DNA of 8,133 nt from Promethearchaeia archaeon. Its GTDB lineage: Archaea > Asgardarchaeota > Lokiarchaeia > Sigyniarchaeales > SOKP01. Both the position numbers and the translations under genes were made by a program. Shown here one piece after another: positions 5,865 to 8,133 of the stretch. Every line of letters begins with the position of its first letter. The first letter of the stretch is position 1. Under the pieces are notes generated by a model. That model did not search any database. It saw nothing but the letters and a program-made list of their open reading frames with translations, and had not been told where the DNA came from. The stretch spans positions 1 through 8,133 of the forward strand of contig JAHQWS010000082.1 in assembly GCA_029856295.1 (NCBI GenBank), written 5' to 3'.

Positions 5865-8133
5865 CTAAAAGATTATGTTTCTTCTTCGAGCATAACATTT
5901 AAAAATCTCAATTCCGAAAATTCCCGGTAGGGCGAGTAATATGCAAATTAACCAGTCTGTAGCTGAGAGAAACATGAAATTAATTTGAAAGTTCAGTTTT
6001 AATGTGTTGTTTATCGTATTATTTAGTTCATATGAATTGCAAATTACGTATATGTGCAAGGATAATGTAATCAAACATATAATCAATAACGTATAGGAAA
6101 AATCCTCATCTCTTATGCTTTTAATTAACGACTTATTAGGCCTGCGAATTGTCCAAATAAAAAAAGATTCTACGAGATACAAGGTCGTTATGAACATGGT
6201 TCTTGCTTTCATTGCTCTTAACTCTTCATACGATCTACCCTCTGGGATATAACTCAGTTTAAAGAATTCATTTGTATTCCATCCGTTTAAAGGGATAATT
6301 CCTGATAACGTTAATTGTATTGCTAATACTAATCCTAAACCCATTAAAAATGCCTGTATTAACAACATTACCCACATATTTTTGCTTAATAATTCCTCCT
6401 CATTTCTTGGAGGCTCGTTCATAATATCTTTAGGTTGTGTATCTAAAACTAACGCTAAAGAAGGAAGAGAATGTACAATGCCAAATATATATATGTGCTG
6501 CCAATTTGAACTGAACATTACAAATCCAGGGATAAACTCATAGCTAAAAAATATCGTGGCCTCCATGATGTTCAAACAAATGAAAAAAAAGATAATCGTT
6601 CTAATTTTAGAAAAGATTCCCCTACCAGTTTTTACACCTTCTTTTATAGACACAAAATTGTCATCAGATATGACCATATCTGCCGTTTCTTTCGCAACGT
6701 CAGTACCAGTGATACCCATAGCTATACCGGCGTTCGCCATTTTTAATGCTAACGCATCATTTATTCCATCACCTGTCATCGCAACAACTTTATCTTCGCT
6801 CTGATAGTGCTCTACAATTATTTCCTTGTCAGAAGGAGCCACACGGGCAAATACGGATACATTTTTAAAGCCACTATTGGTTAAATCCTTAATCTTATTT
6901 CCTTCTACGACAAGATCACCCTCTTTATAAATTCTCATTTGGGATGCAATAGTTTTTGCTGTTGCTGGATGATCTCCGGTAATCATAATAACTTTTATTC
7001 CAGCAGACTGACATTCTTCAACCGATTCCCGTACTCCTAATCGAGGAGGATCCATAATTGATAGAAAGCCTAAGTAAATAAGATCTTCTTCAATTTCTTC
7101 TCTAATTGGTTTATCTACTTCTATTATCTTTCTGTAAGCAATCGCTAAAGTCCTATAACCTTGGATAGCACGTCTGTGGATTCTATTTGAAATTTCTTTT
7201 TTCAATTTCTCATTAAATGGCTTAATTTTGCCATTAATTTCAATCTGAGAAGAAATGTTTATAATTCTTTCGGGAGCCCCTTTCGCAAAGGCATATATTT
7301 CTTTTTCATTTTCGACCGAACTACATACGGTACTCATCCTTTTAAATTCTGAGCTGAATGAAAATTCAACTAATATATTATAGTTATTTTGAATATCATA
7401 TGGTAAATAACCCGCTTTTTCTGCTAAAACTAATAAAGCGGCTTCTGTTGGTGAACCTATTGCTCTTCTTACTGCCATTTCTTTCATCTCACCTACACTA
7501 ACTTTAATATCTTCATAGATGAGCTTAGCATTATTATTGATGACAATAGATTCAACGAATTTTTGAAAGGTTTGATTATCCTTAAAATCAATTATTTGTC
7601 TATTCTTTACAATTTCCCCTGGCTCATCGTAACCTGCTCCCGTAACGTCATATTCAGTGTTATTTATCTCGAATTTTTCTACTGACATTTCACTTTTGGT
7701 AATAGTTCCTGTTTTGTCTGAACAAATTACAGAAACACGTCCAAGAGATTCAATAGCTGATAAATTTTTAATTATGACTCCATTCTGAGCCATATTTAGA
7801 ACACCAGTAATTAAAACCAAAGTTGCTAAGAGATGTAAATTAATAGGTACAACATTCATAGCTCTCAATATCGAATCAACGAGGGCTTTACTTATTTCTT
7901 TCTCAATGAATTTATTTTGTGTAATTAAAATAGAAAATTTATATGTAATTAAAATGATTAAATTTATTATAACAACTGTTCCTAATACATATCCTAATCG
8001 ATTTAATTTGCGGGTCAAAGGTATATCTTCGATACTTCCCATTTCGTTTAACTGACTTGAGATTTTTCCAATTTCAGTGTTTACACCAGTGCCAGTTACT
8101 AATGCTTTAGCCCTTCCAGTATTAACATATGTA
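5865..8133 (-). CDS. P-type cation-transporting ATPase, paralogue of the neighbour, 5' end beyond window
   Basis: The frame is open to the right edge. The visible 755 residues begin in the actuator domain (TYVNTGRAKALV, aligning with residue 214 onward of the neighbouring ATPase), so about 210 residues including M1-M2 and TGES lie outside. A Met codon at 8042-8040 is internal, since homology continues upstream of it. Visible motifs are CSDKTGTIT with the phosphorylated Asp at 7716-7718, GSPTEAAL, KGAP, DPPR, TGD, TGDGINDA and NEPPR, then six C-terminal helices. It is homologous to the downstream ATPase over its whole visible length, down to the last residues. Its M4 reads PINLH, so both the PEGLP Glu and the second Pro are absent. 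M5 keeps Asn and Glu (NIME), M6 has His (VHSLP) at the usual Asp position, and M8 has ESF followed by RRPNKS. It is an ATP-driven ion pump of unknown substrate. The two copies probably arose by tandem duplication and may share transcription. Confidence 0.9.
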   Translation of the reverse strand, partial: TYVNTGRAKALVTGTGVNTEIGKISSQLNEMGSIEDIPLTRKLNRLGYVLGTVVIINLIILITYKFSILITQNKFIEKEISKALVDSILRAMNVVPINLHLLATLVLITGVLNMAQNGVIIKNLSAIESLGRVSVICSDKTGTITKSEMSVEKFEINNTEYDVTGAGYDEPGEIVKNRQIIDFKDNQTFQKFVESIVINNNAKLIYEDIKVSVGEMKEMAVRRAIGSPTEAALLVLAEKAGYLPYDIQNNYNILVEFSFSSEFKRMSTVCSSVENEKEIYAFAKGAPERIINISSQIEINGKIKPFNEKLKKEISNRIHRRAIQGYRTLAIAYRKIIEVDKPIREEIEEDLIYLGFLSIMDPPRLGVRESVEECQSAGIKVIMITGDHPATAKTIASQMRIYKEGDLVVEGNKIKDLTNSGFKNVSVFARVAPSDKEIIVEHYQSEDKVVAMTGDGINDALALKMANAGIAMGITGTDVAKETADMVISDDNFVSIKEGVKTGRGIFSKIRTIIFFFICLNIMEATIFFSYEFIPGFVMFSSNWQHIYIFGIVHSLPSLALVLDTQPKDIMNEPPRNEEELLSKNMWVMLLIQAFLMGLGLVLAIQLTLSGIIPLNGWNTNEFFKLSYIPEGRSYEELRAMKARTMFITTLYLVESFFIWTIRRPNKSLIKSIRDEDFSYTLLIICLITLSLHIYVICNSYELNNTINNTLKLNFQINFMFLSATDWLICILLALPGIFGIEIFKCYARRRNIIF

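Noticed and set aside
6556..6804. Rightward open frame of 82 codons inside the partial ATPase gene
   Set aside because: It is antisense to the conserved hinge region (TGDGINDA); its residues merely mirror the reverse complement of that motif-rich coding sequence.
7980..8042. Met codon at 8042-8040 as the true start of a short ATPase
   Set aside because: The same frame continues to the window edge for 30 more codons that align with the actuator domain of the paralogue (NTEIGKIS is shared), so the gene is cut by the window, not truncated.

Overview
The window is AT-rich and reads as archaeal, possibly Asgard (Lokiarchaeia-like). The evidence for this is a coenzyme-F420-type luciferase-fold oxidoreductase in an AT-rich genome, TATA-like promoter stretches, bare poly-T terminators, and variable use of Shine-Dalgarno sites. 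The domain-level call is moderate; the Asgard placement is an inference that rests on general style only. No rRNA, tRNA, CRISPR array or transposase gene was found.

Left part, + strand. After the 5' end of a leftward partial gene of unknown function (1-138), two separate oxidoreductase genes follow. The first (265-1317) is a luciferase-like, probably F420-dependent oxidoreductase of the Mer/LLM superfamily. The second (1458-2522) is an FMN-dependent protein of the nitronate monooxygenase/FabK (NPD-like) family. A T7 tract and TATA-like sequences lie between them, so they are probably transcribed separately. Nothing in the sequence ties them to one pathway.

Middle. A 347-base convergent gap (2523-2869) holds T-tract terminators for both flanking genes and a hairpin-plus-T8 structure. 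It also has a set of repeats (11-base direct repeats bracketing 8-base inverted repeats) that could mark a small non-autonomous element.

Right part, - strand. Two tandem paralogous P-type cation-transporting ATPases occupy 2870-5773 (complete, 967 aa) and 5865-8133 (the C-terminal 755 residues; the start lies beyond the window). Their catalytic motifs are intact: phosphorylated Asp, KGA, TGD and GDGxND in both, and TGES in the complete one. Their transport-site residues are not canonical. The PEGLP signature of membrane helix 4 is replaced by PINIP in one and PINLH in the other, and the near-invariant Asp of helix 6 is replaced by His in both. The helix 5 Asn and Glu are kept. This pair, apparently a divergent P2-like clade with unknown substrate, is the most interesting content of the window.
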